A stretch of 64,000 bases of DNA, from the NCBI GenBank assembly GCA_021292105.1, contig CM037870.1, positions 17,725,087 through 17,789,086 of the forward strand. Reading direction: 5' to 3'. The DNA comes from Anadara kagoshimensis. Taxonomy: Eukaryota > Mollusca > Bivalvia > Arcoida > Arcidae. Of the stretch, positions 1 to 11,800 are shown in pieces. The notes below the pieces were generated by a model, which was not told the origin of the DNA, did no database searches, and was given only the letters and a program-made list of their open reading frames with translations. Made by a program: the position numbers and the translations under genes. Within the stretch, counting starts at the first letter, position 1, and each line of letters opens with the position of its first letter.

Positions 1-491
1 TATTACTTTATTCCACTTCATTCCACTCTCTTCCGAACTGCTTGATCTTTTAATGACAGGTGGTTATTTTAGTTATTTTATTGACTTGGGATATCTTTTT
101 TCCTCTAAAGATTCATCATTTAGGTTAATAAAATGTTTTGTTGCAAATGGCTGAATTCTTCCGATTGGATGAAAAGTAATATTCCCATATATAGGTCACA
201 ACTTTTCTACTAAATTTTAAATATTTTGAAATGCGATGCAACTTATGTAGCCAATCAGTTCTCCCCTTAGCTACTCCACCTGTAACCAGACCTTATCTAC
301 CCTACTCAACCCAACCTGTCATCCCTTTACCCACTCTGCCCAACACACACTAGTCAGAAGGAAATCTTTGTCTGTAGCGACTTTCAGAATCTAAACAAAT
401 TACAATCTATTGTCTTTTGTGGGTAAAATGAGAGAAATGCTTTGAAACATTACTGGACACTTTCATTTTGAAGTAATTAAGTAAGCATTTT

Positions 492-760
492 GTTACCAAG
501 GAAACAGAAATATGCTTGATAAAAATTATCTCACATTTGAGAATATTGAATTGCCTAGCAACACTAATTATGGTTAAATTGAAATTTTTATTTTATCTTT
601 TGGTTACTAGGGAAACAGAGGTTAGGAGTAATAATGTAACAATTGATAATTTTAGGTTGCTTAGCAACTTTAATTGTTGATGAGATGTATTTTTGTTCAA
701 AAGGAAGCAGGAATAATTAAGTCTCCTATTTATGAGAATTTTTTTAGGTTGCCTAGCAAC
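492..760. promoter_or_regulatory. Cluster of five X-box-like palindromes
   Basis: Five sequences fit the RFX X-box pattern RYYNYY-N(1-3)-RRNRAC: 492-505 (gttaccaaggaaac), 550-562 (attgcctagcaac), 603-616 (gttactagggaaac), 656-668 (gttgcttagcaac) and 748-760 (gttgcctagcaac). Flanks repeat too ('gaaacagar' and 'agcaacnntaatt'), so the cluster looks like a degenerate tandem array of about 100-bp units, each with two palindromes. RFX proteins bind such sites in ciliary and other promoters and enhancers. Enhancer function here is inference; it may be only a repeat that happens to carry the motif. Confidence 0.5.
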
Positions 761-815
761 CGTTACAAACTTTCATGTTTTATCAGTCATGGTATAAACT
801 TCTTTTACATTTGAA

Positions 816-1266
816 CATTTTCTTTGATATTGCATTATATTGAACATAATGTTATTGTCATATTTATAAATGAATTTGTTTTGATTTTGTTTGTTTTGGT
901 CCGAGATTGATCACATATCTAGGTTTCCACAATTTTAAAATATAAGTAGCAGATTTCCAAAACTTTTGAAAAAAATTAGTCCTTTTTCAAATTATTTTTT
1001 GACAAATTGACTAAATACTAAAATGGGTTACTTTATGAAAGATTTTCCCAGAAATTAGTAGCCATTGACGATTTTAGTTACCAGGAATGGATACATAGTA
1101 CTGGTAGCATACACCTCTTAGATTTCAACATTTTCTTTGATATATTCATAATATTGAACATACTGATGTAGTCACATATGGAGATTTGTTTTGTGGTTTG
1201 GGGTTTTTGGACTGTCAGATTGGTTGCATATCCAGGTTTTCACAAATCTAAAATTGGCAGCATATT
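816..1266. repeat. Direct duplication, spacing about 311 bp
   Basis: The segment near 816-960 ('aacattttctttgatat', 'attgaacata', 'tgatcacatatctaggttt') is repeated at 1127-1266 with the same order of words ('aacattttctttgatat', 'attgaacata', 'ggttgcatatccaggtttt') and moderate divergence. Non-coding. Confidence 0.5.
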
Positions 1267-2290
1267 GTTTTACATCATATCAGCATTTTGGTCTTCAACA
1301 AAAATCTCCTAAAATCAGCTTAATGACATAATAACCGGCCATTAAAATAACATTTACATTTACGTTTTTATTTATATATTATATCTTTATATACATAAAT
1401 AGTGACTGGTTGTTTGGTGTTTTTACTGCTAAATAACTCAGAACTGTTTACTTTTCACCAAGGTAAATTCAACATTATCACTTCGCTACATACATACTAA
1501 TATAGTCATACAAAGCTAGCCTTTTTGAATTTTTATTGTCTGAAATAAAATTGTCAATTTTATAACAAATTGAATAAATTAGCTAGACATAGATATATAA
1601 TTCAAGTGATAAAAATTTCAAAGTTTAAAATAAAACTCGTAATCATGTGATAAAGATTTTAAAAGTTTAAAATAAAACTTCATAATCATGTTAACCTCGG
1701 ATATATTTTATCATGAATTACAGTATTTTAAAATCTTTTAAGAATTATGACTAATCCATATATATAAAATAGTCTAAAAACTTAAACCCTAGATATGGAT
1801 ATCTTAAGAGATTTGTTTTGTATATATATATAAATATATATGTACATTTTTGGAGTTGGTGTTTTTAATCTGCTCTTAATACTGTATTTTTGTCAAAAAA
1901 ATATTATCCAAGTCTTTAGAAAGGTTGGAAGTTTAATTCAATAAACCATGAACATTGTAATATGTCAAGTATGTGAGTTAGGGGTTAAATTTTATACATA
2001 ATATACCAAAATATTTGAATTTAGACCAAAAATCCGCCCTTTTTGTTCCTGTCTTTGCTGTTTTTAGCTTATGTGACCTTAAATCTCTAAAGACCTATTG
2101 TTATGGATAACCTGGTAAATTTTCTTTCAAGAATCAAGCATAATGTTGAAGCCTTCTCCATTTTCCTCATTTTCTTACTGCTTATAATCTTACTTTTGAT
2201 AAGCCAAAAAGGAAAAAAACGAAAACAGTTACTGCCTGGATGAAGGGCTTACCAGTATATTTTATATTGCAAATCATTAAAAAAATGACT

Positions 2291-2590
2291 ACTATGTTAG
2301 CTCAGTTGGAAGAGTGCTCACCCTGTAAATGAGATATGGGATTTGAACTCTGGTGGAATCTGATCAGGACTTGAAAATTGGCTGAGACTATACATTCCCC
2401 AAGCACCAGGCATTTAGAAATGAAAGTCATGGGGTAACTGATGCCCCCATGTCACTGTAGGTATGTCACACTAAAGAACCTTCCCTTTATATTGCCCTGA
2501 GTGCACTATGAAGGCAAAAACTCTGCCACTTCACTTGACTAGGTGGTGGCATCTTGATATAATTAAGATTCTTGTGGTACCAGTACATAT
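2291..2590 (+). repeat. tRNA-derived SINE, diverged copy
   Basis: The head reads 'ttagctcagttggaagagtg' (box A-like), followed by 'gggatttgaactctgg' (box B-like), then the family body: 'gacttgaaa', 'aaagtcatg', 'taaagaacc', a 'gtgcactatgaaggcaaaa' segment and a 'ggcatcttgatat' tail. The same order of words is found at 25693-26028 and, reversed, at 31087-31430. Confidence 0.6.
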
Positions 2591-2847
2591 TCCTATGTTG
2601 AAAAACGTACCTGATTATTATGTCTTTCCCATTGGTTTTTTGTTTACTTATATGCATTTTATGGCTGTTTTCTGTCGTTTTCATGTAATTACTGTATTTG
2701 TGTTTGGTGTTTTTGTTTAGTTAGACAGCAACCAAAAATTCTTCTTTGTTTTTTTGTGTTTCTGTTTTTATTCAGTTGTAATTAATTTTTTCCTAAGTTT
2801 ATCACTTTTTATTTTTAACTTTTTCTTTATTTTTTGGTAACTTTTAG

Positions 2848-5800
2848 GACAACCAAGAATTACAATTTCTCAAGGTTGTATTACTAGCACTGGAGTTCCT
2901 TCAATTGCACCAATATTACTTAAACCCACTCCAGTTGGAGCTGGTGAGTTGTCTCCCTTAGATAGACATATAGCCTCTGCCCCCAGTTTCACAATCATTT
3001 CTTAACTAAGATTTTTCTTAACTTAAATCTAGCAATTTTTGGTAATATTTTATGTAATTAAAATTAAACACAATTAAACAAAAATAGAATATAGATGTAA
3101 TAATCTTAAAGAGATCTGCAAAATGACATCTTAAATTTATGAATATTTTGAAAACCTACAATAGTATTCAGTTTTCGAATTTGCTAGATTTAAGTTAAGG
3201 AAAATCTTTGTTCAGAAATAATTGCGAAACTGGGACTTGGCATCGTTAAACATATTCCACAAAAATGTCCGAAAGGACTACTGTGAAAATGTATTGAATT
3301 CAGGATTACAGAAATAGAATGAATTCAGCTGTTTTCATAAAATTTGATGAAAATTTAAAACAAAAGTTTTGAGAAATGTTAATTATGACTAAATGAATTT
3401 AATAATGATAGTTTTGAATAAACAAGTTTTTTAAAGTTTTCTATAGCATTTCTGTTGAATATATAATTTTTTAAAAATATCTAAAATATGATTTATAATT
3501 AATAATACTATAACTCATTAACATGGATCCGTAAAAAGCCTGGAACTATTGTGTAAGCTTGGTTTTGTCATAATATATATATTTATATTTAAAATCTTTA
3601 AAAAATCTTTAAAGAAAAACCTTAATGACACATATCATGTTTAAAATTTAATATTCAGGTCCGCCTTGAAATAGAAAAAAATCCTGCAATATAGATACTA
3701 AGGCTAGAAACATTGCACAGTTAAAGGGAGATAATTTATATTTATATTTTTATTTTTTATCTATTACAGGTGTAAAAATAAAGGATGAACTTAAAAACAA
3801 CACAGACTTTATCAGATCAGTATTACATCAACAGAAACAAAACAATCTAGTATCTGGAGCAACGAAACAACTGTCACCCGACTACTCAACTTACCTCAAA
3901 AGGTATAAATTCTCTCTCTCTCTCTCTCTCTCATCAATGAAACAACTGTCACCTGACTACTCAACTTACCTCAAAAGGTATAAATTCTCTCTCTCTCTCT
4001 CTGATCAATGAATTAACTGTCACCCGACTACTCAACTTACTTGGGTCTGACCCAAAACTTGAAAGTGGGTAGTGACAGTTCTATCGTCAAGGGCTTGGCA
4101 TTACTGAATGAAAGTCATGGTTCTTTTAGATTGTAACTTAAAATAAATGAGGTCCTGTGTAACAGTGGGCTTTGCACAATAAAGAACCCTGCTGTATAAT
4201 TCCATCAGTGCAATCAATGCACAGGTAAAATTTCTGCACCTTTGCCTATAGCTGGCAACATCTCAATGTAAGTGAAATATTCTTGACTGGGACGTTAAAC
4301 ACCATTAGTCAACTCAACTCTCTCTCTGTGTGTTCTCTGTTTCTATCTCTCTCTAGCTGATTTGTAAAAAGATCTATAATAGGAGGACAATATTGAGATA
4401 AAAGGGAGATTCAAAGATTCAATCCTTGGTCATTATCCTGCAGTATTATTATACTTTTTTATGTGAGGACACGTCAAATGTGCTTACAGTATATAAACTT
4501 AACTCCATTATTTTTAAATTTTTTTAAAGACTAATGTATTTCATGATTATTCTGTTACAGATTTAATAATGGACAGGAGTGTGGTGTTAAATACTGTAAA
4601 GAACTGTCTTACAGGGAACACTTTCATTGTATGGACTGTAATTTTCGAGTGTTTATTAAGAAAGAAGAAATGGTTAGACATTATAAATGGCACAGAAAGC
4701 GTGAAGAATCGTTACAACATGGCTTTATGAGATATAGTCCGATGGATGACTGTAGTCAGAAGTTTAACAACTGTACTCATAACGGGAGACAGACACATTA
4801 TCATTGTCTACAGGTAAAATAGAAAGTTCCAGTACCAAACTAACCTCGCCCACACACAAACAATGCCACCCCTACACCCCCAAAACTTTCACAACAACCA
4901 GTTACTCTTAGGCTTTACTATTTACACAAAACTTATAAAGTCATATTTTTACTTAATACCATATGTCAATTTTTACAGAAAACAAGTCAGGGTTTCAACT
5001 CGAAGACCTCCAGTCACCAAATTAAATTAAAGTCCTTACAATTTACCTAATTTTTGTCAGATGAACAGAAAAGGCTTTAGATGATTATTGTAAAAAGAAA
5101 AAAAAATGTCTTTCAGGATTTTTGGGGATCACTTCAAGCTTGAAACATAGGTTTATTTGTAATTCCAAAAAAATATTGCCAACATTTGTTAAATTTAAAT
5201 TCAGGAAATCAAGTAGTGAAGAATTGATTGTGAAACTGGAGACTGAGCATTATACCAAATGTTTCAGTATTTTTCCTATATGCCTCTTTAGGGCTTGTGT
5301 TGGGTACTTATTGTTGCAAAGAAACAAAAAATTAGAAAAACCCAAAATTTCATTTTATTTTTCTATTTATCACCAGGATGGTTGTGATAAGGTATACATA
5401 AGTACATCTGATGTTCAGATGCATGCCAACTACCACCGGAAAGACTCCGCTATTATACAGGAAGGATTTCAGCGTTTTAGAGCTACAGAAGATTGTGGAA
5501 CACTAACATGTGCATTTTATGGACAGAGGACAACTCACTTTCATTGTCGAAGGAATAGCTGTAATTTTACATTCAAAAACAAAGCTGACATGGGTATGTT
5601 TTATACAAAGTAAAACCTCATTTCATCACCACTATTTGCCGTTGGCCTTTACTGGTTCATCTAGTATCAGTATGATGTGACTGGGGGAGTGGTACGCTTG
5701 TCTGCGGCATACTGACTCTGTGAGCTAGCACCTGAAAGTTGCCCTGAGTGCGCGCTAGTACAAGGCAAACCATACAAAACACTCGCACTTCACATGCATA

Positions 5801-8800
5801 CATGAACTTGTTCATAGATTAATCCATGGAGATAATTAATAAAATAGTTCTTGTCGCGAATATCTGAAAAATTGCTTATGTGACGTTAAGCAACATTCAA
5901 CCAACCAACCAATTACCACTATTTGTTTAGTAAGATTGTAGTATTATAAAGAGTTCAATCAAGGATTTTTCAGAAAGGGACATTCAAAAATTTCTAAAAC
6001 ACCATTACATCAGTTTTGTTGCTTTTATCTAATATTAGGTATAGCCCACTAAGATCTTAGCAATGGAGTCATTTGGCAATATAAAAGGTGAATGACCCCT
6101 TCTAGCCAGTGGTTTAGCAGTGCATTGAGCTAGACTGATAAAGAAAAGTGTAAAAGAAAAGGACTTGGTGATTTCAAATCACTGTGGCATTACATGATGT
6201 TGCAAATTTATCAAGGGAAGTTATAACAAGGTTTCTCTCTAAATTACAGTAAATGTTTGAAATTACTGAAAGTTTTAGGGAGTATCCGACTACCTTATGA
6301 ATTTATGAGTCTACCATATCTTTAATTTGTATTTGTGTTATGTTATGATTTGAATCTATTACAGAAAAACACAAGACATATCATCAGAAAGATGAAGTAC
6401 TTGGAAGAGACGGGTTTAAAAAATTCATGAAATACGAACACTGTGGATATTACGGTTGTCGTTACTCCAAAGTCAGCAATCACATACATTGCATAAGAAA
6501 AGGTAAAATATACTTTCTGGAAGTTAAGATTAAGTTTTATAAAACCCTAACCCTTGGCTGCTCTCCTTTTTAGCTCACCTGGCCTAAAGGCCATGTGAGC
6601 TTTTGCCATCACTCGGCGTCCGTCGTCCGTCAGTCCGTCCGTCAGTCCGTCAGTCTGTCAGTCTGTCAGTCCGTCAGTCCGTCTGTAAACTTTTCACATT
6701 TTGGCTATCTCCTCTGAAACCCCTGAACCAATTTTAACCAAACTTCACAGGAATGATGTATGGAAGGTCCTTTACTTAGTTTGCCGAAATTTTTTTGATC
6801 CGCCAAAAAACATGGCTGCCAGCGCAGAAGATAGTTTAACATTGGACCCTATGGGAAAAATGCATTTTTGACTATTTCCTCAGAAATGACTGAAGCAAAT
6901 TTAACCAAACTTTACAGGAATGATGTATGGAAGGTCCTTTACTTAGATTGCCAAAATTTTTCTGATCTGTCAAAAAACATGGCTGCCAGCACAGAAGATA
7001 GTTTAACATTAGACCCTATGGGAAAAGCATATATTTGCTATCTTCTTTGAAACCGCTGATCCAATTTGAACCAAACTTTACAGGAATAATGGATGCAAGG
7101 TCATTTACTAATATTGCCCAAATTTTTCTGATCCGCCAAAAAAAATGGCCGCCAGGGCCAAACAAAGTTTAACATTGGGCCCTATGGGAAAACACACATT
7201 TTGGCTATCTCCTCTGAAATGACTGAAGCGAATTCAATTACACTTTACAGGAATAATGTATGGAAGGTCTTTTGCAAAGATTGCCGAAATTTTTCTGATC
7301 CGCCTAAAAATATGGCCGCCAGCGGGGAACATAATTTAACATTGGACCCTATGGGAAAAACACATTTTGGCTATCTCCTCTGAAACTATTGAAGCAAACT
7401 TAACCAAACTTTAGAGGAATGATGTATTGGAGGTCCTTTACATAGATTGCCAAAATTTTTCTGATTGGCCAAAAAACATGGCTGCCAGAGCAAAAGGTAG
7501 TTTAACAAGGGACCCTATGGGAAAAACGCATTTTGGCTATCTACTCAGAAATGACTGAAGCAAATTTAACCAAACTTTACAGAAATGATGTATAGAAGGT
7601 CCTTTACTTAAATTGCCAAAATTTTTCTGATCCACCGGAAAACATGGCCGCCAGCGCAGAAGATAGTTTAACATTGGACCCAATGGGAAAAGCATATATA
7701 TGCTATTTCCTCTGAAGCTTTAGAAGCAAATTGAACCAAACTTTACAGGAATGATGTATAGAAGGTCCTTTACATAGATTGCCAAAATTTTTCTGATCGG
7801 CCGAAAAAACATGGCCGCCAGGGCAGAAGATAGTTTAACATTGGACCCTATGGGAAAAACGCATTTTTGACTATGTCCTCAGAAATGACTGAAGCAAATT
7901 GAACCAAACTTTACAGGAATGATGTATAGAAGGTCCTTTACATAGATTGTCAAAATTTTTCTGATCCGCCAAAAAACATGGCTGCCAGCGGAGAACATAG
8001 TTTCACATTAGACCCTATGGGAAAAGCATATATATGCTATCTCCTCTGAAGCTAGTGAAGCAAATTGAACCAAACTTTACAGGAATGATGTATAAAAGGT
8101 CCTATACATAGATTGCCAAAATTTTTCTGATCTGCCAAAAAAACATGGCTGTCAGCGCAAAAGATAGTTGGACTTTATGGGAAAAACACATTTTTGACTA
8201 TGTCCTCAGAAATGACTGAAGCAAATTGAACCAAACTTTACAGGAATGACGTATAGAAGGTCCTTTACATAGATTGCCAAAATTTTCCTGATCTGCCATA
8301 AAACATGGCTGCCAGTGGAGAACATTGTTTCACATTGGACCCTATGGGAAAAGCATATATTTGCTATAATTTCCTTTGAAGCTACTAAAGCAAATTTAAT
8401 CAAACTTTTCAGGAATGATGTATGGATGGTTCTTTACTTAGATTGTGGAAATTTTTTTTGATCTGCCAAAAAAGATGGCTGCCAGCACAGAACATAGTTT
8501 AACCCTATGGGAATAGCATATATTTGCTATCTCCTCTAAAGCTACTGAAGCAAATTGAACCAAACTTTATGGGAATGATGTATGGAAGGTCCTTTATTAG
8601 ATTGACAAATTCAAATTGCCCGTTTCATTTACAATTAAGGCAAAACACTTTTAAAATCTCGGAAGCTGAAATTTCATTGGACAATAAATGTTACAACAGT
8701 GGCTCATTCACATATGCCCCTAAACGGTGTTTCCTCAGATCTCCCACTCCGCGCCTATATCAAAAATGGGGGAGCAAGTGAGAGATGCGATTTTAATCAG

Positions 8801-11800
8801 ATTGAAAAAAACTGTGAATGGTACATATAGTTCTACAGTGATTTCCTTAGCCATTCTGTCTGATATAAACAGTGCATTTTTTCATCACTGGAATACAAAT
8901 TTGCTTTAAAAGCATTTTAGTCAGGTGAGCGATACAGGCTCAGCCACACTGAGCCTCTGGTTTTATTCCAAGGTAAAAGTTTTCTAAGTAAATGTGTGTG
9001 GATCAAATAAAATCAAATTGAAATGAGGCTGTAATGTGATGATAAATTCTCAAGAAAAACTGGTTTCATTTTACCCACTTCTTTGCCTCTTGGATCACAC
9101 ACTTTACAATGGTATCAGTAAGTCACCTGTTTATTACTATGAAATTTTTCCAGCTGTGTCTGATTATAAGGTTTTACTGTTCTGATAAAATGGTATATTT
9201 TGTACCCTTTTAACGAATGATTTCATTTTGTTAAATAAATCGCAGTTAAACTAGGTGTTTACAACTAGGAATAATAATAAGTGTACTGTTACAGTCAATG
9301 TGTATATATAATGTTGGCCCACATCTGTGTATAGTATGACCAGAGTCTGACAAATACGTCATTGAGCAAGTTTTTATGGACTTGTCTTGGTGGCGCAATT
9401 GGTTAGATCGCAGGTCATTCTTATGCTAGGAGAGTTGGTGTTGAAGGGTGTGCGTACGAGGCCCTACAGTGGCAAAAAAAATATTGTCTTTCATTTTGTT
9501 TTTATGTCAACAGGTTGTAACTATGTTCTACATTCAACTGCACAACTTTACTCGCATAAAAGAAAACACGAAAGGAGAGACTTTGAAGCAGCTTACAGAA
9601 AATATAGAGAAGATGGAAACAGTAAAGATGGTCCCGAGGGCGTTTCTATGGCAACACAGGTCCAGCTTTCAGACAGTAACAGCACATCTTTATCTATTAA
9701 AAAAGAACCTTTGGATGATAGTGAGATGGGCGATGACTTCGACATGGATGACTCGTTGGACAGCAGTTCACATATGGCTGATAGTGAGGGAATCAAAATG
9801 GAAGGCGATTTTGAGGATAATTCTTCAGACATTATGTCAAGTGCTGTGTCTGAAGCCTCGGATTGTAATGTTGGAAATTTGTCAACTTTGTCATCCTGTA
9901 CAGAAGATTCAGTCAAAGTTCCAGAGAAAGAAAGCAAAGCTTTTAATATAAGTGATCATATGCCAAACATGAGTGGCGACAAACTCGACGGATCTCTAAC
10001 TCTGCCGATACCCAATTACAACAGTCCATCCACCAATCAGATTATCATCAAAAAGGAAGCTACCTCACCACAGGAAGCAACTCCTGCACTTGCTCAGCCC
10101 AAACTTCCTGTTTTTGTTCCTACCTCAGTGCTGCCCCAACACACAGTAACTGCTATACCTCTTCCAGCACGGCCTCCAGAAAGAATACTAGAAAGAAGGG
10201 AAAAAGATGAATCCTGGAAAAATTATCTCATTAGGTTTGTAGGCTATAAAAATATTTAATTTGCTTATGCAAAGAACCAAAAAGGCTTTTTAGGAAATTT
10301 TCCTGTCCAATCAATTTTCTGGAGAATTGTCATTTCAAAATATTTACTTACATTTATTTTCCATTGTTGGATGATGCAAATGAATTATATCAAAATCAAA
10401 CATTCACAAAATTTTTAGTTTTCTTTTTTTCTTGCTATTAAGAATTTACAGTAAAATAAAATGAATATAAAAATTTCCAGATTTTCACAGCAGCCCTAAT
10501 TATTTTTTTGGACATTGGTGAAAGGTTGCTTTTCTTAGATCTTCTTTTACTATTAAAGTGTTTTAACATTTATGGTCCATGCAATTTATAAAATTTTCTG
10601 TCTTGATATACCATAAAGCAATCAATTTATTTTTTTGTTTTGTTAACAATGTTAAATTCATTTGTCACTGTTATATGTTGTTGTGTAATAAAAAAAAATA
10701 AGTGAATTAAACCAACTTTTATTTATCATTTTTGTTTTATTAGGTACACAGCCAACGATCCCTGTAATTCTAGATGTCAGTATTTATATAAAGATCATTA
10801 CCATTGTAAAGTAGAAGGTTGTTTAGTATTATTTAAATCAAAAGATGGAGTCAGAGAACATGCAAGGTTAGTACACCTGTCTGTAAAGGCCACCCAAGGG
10901 AACCAGTAAAATGGCCGAGATGGCATCTATAATACAGGTTCAAATAACATAGAAATTTGGATATAAAGGTTACCTCAATGAACGCTTTAAAGTGGCCTTT
11001 ATGAGCAGATGGCCATTATATTTAGGTTCAAATGGCATTAATATAAAGCAATTAGAATCAATTTTACTGGCATTGAATAGCAGGTGGTCCTTATATGGAA
11101 GTGTTCTTTAAAGCAGGTTTTATTGTACAATAACCTAGAGCACAATAAAATTTATGTATGTCGGGTGTCCAAACTTTTAGGTCAATTGAAACCAGTGTTT
11201 TTGGACATTAAATGCATCATATTTAAACCAAATAGACCCCCCTTTATAAAGACCACCTGTCCATTAAGTCCAATGATTGAAGGTTTCGTTGTTTCAATAA
11301 CCGCTGTATAAAGAACACCTGTCTATAAAGTCTATTTCTTAGGTCTTGTGTTTACAGTATTTTTTATTTTCATAATTTTGACCAGTCTAAGGGAGACAAC
11401 TCTATCACTAAAGTATAAATGAACTGTTTCAGTCACGGTTGTAGGCTTAAAAACCTCATTCTGAATGATTGCTTAGAATACTAATGCCATTTAATGATTT
11501 AATTTAAAGTAGCAAACTTAACAAAAAATAAAATTTTCACAAATTTGCTAAAATAGGTAACTTTTTCAAAGATTTCTCAGAAATTAGCAGCCAATGGTGA
11601 TTTTTGCTACCATAAATGGAAGCCTAAATTTTATAAAACATGTTTAGTATCATGTAACTGAAGAAAGATAACTCTATTTGTTATTTCCTCTCTTGCAGAT
11701 TTCATGAACTCCAAGATAGAATTACACCTGTTGCCTACGAGACGTATGAAGTTGATGAGTCTTGTCCACAAGAATGTCAGTACAACATGAAAGAGAGGCA

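Larger units (their letters stand above)
1..2847. other. Intron or 5' flank of castor gene, no coding exon recognised
   Basis: No open frame here resembles a castor domain, and no exon with good splice sites was found. The first recognisable exon (2848) opens in mid-codon, so this stretch is probably intron and the N-terminal exons lie to its left. It contains an X-box palindrome cluster (492-760), a direct duplication (about 816-960 and 1127-1266), a repeat fragment at about 945-1095 that recurs at about 11500-11630, and a SINE (2291-2590). Confidence 0.6.

Noticed and set aside
5122..5376. Upstream extension of the open frame before castor exon 5377
   Set aside because: The acceptor 'tttatcaccag' at 5376 and the finger pattern show that coding starts at 5377; the earlier part is intron.
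6868..8909. Several 60-85 codon open frames in the region 6.8-8.9 kb
   Set aside because: They fall in successive 166-bp tandem units and exist only because the unit has a partly open frame; stops interrupt most units.
9448..9951. Long alternative-frame open frames over castor exon 9514-10234
   Set aside because: Overlap on shifted frames of a clear castor exon; only the frame with SUMO-type sites and matching splice phases is supported.
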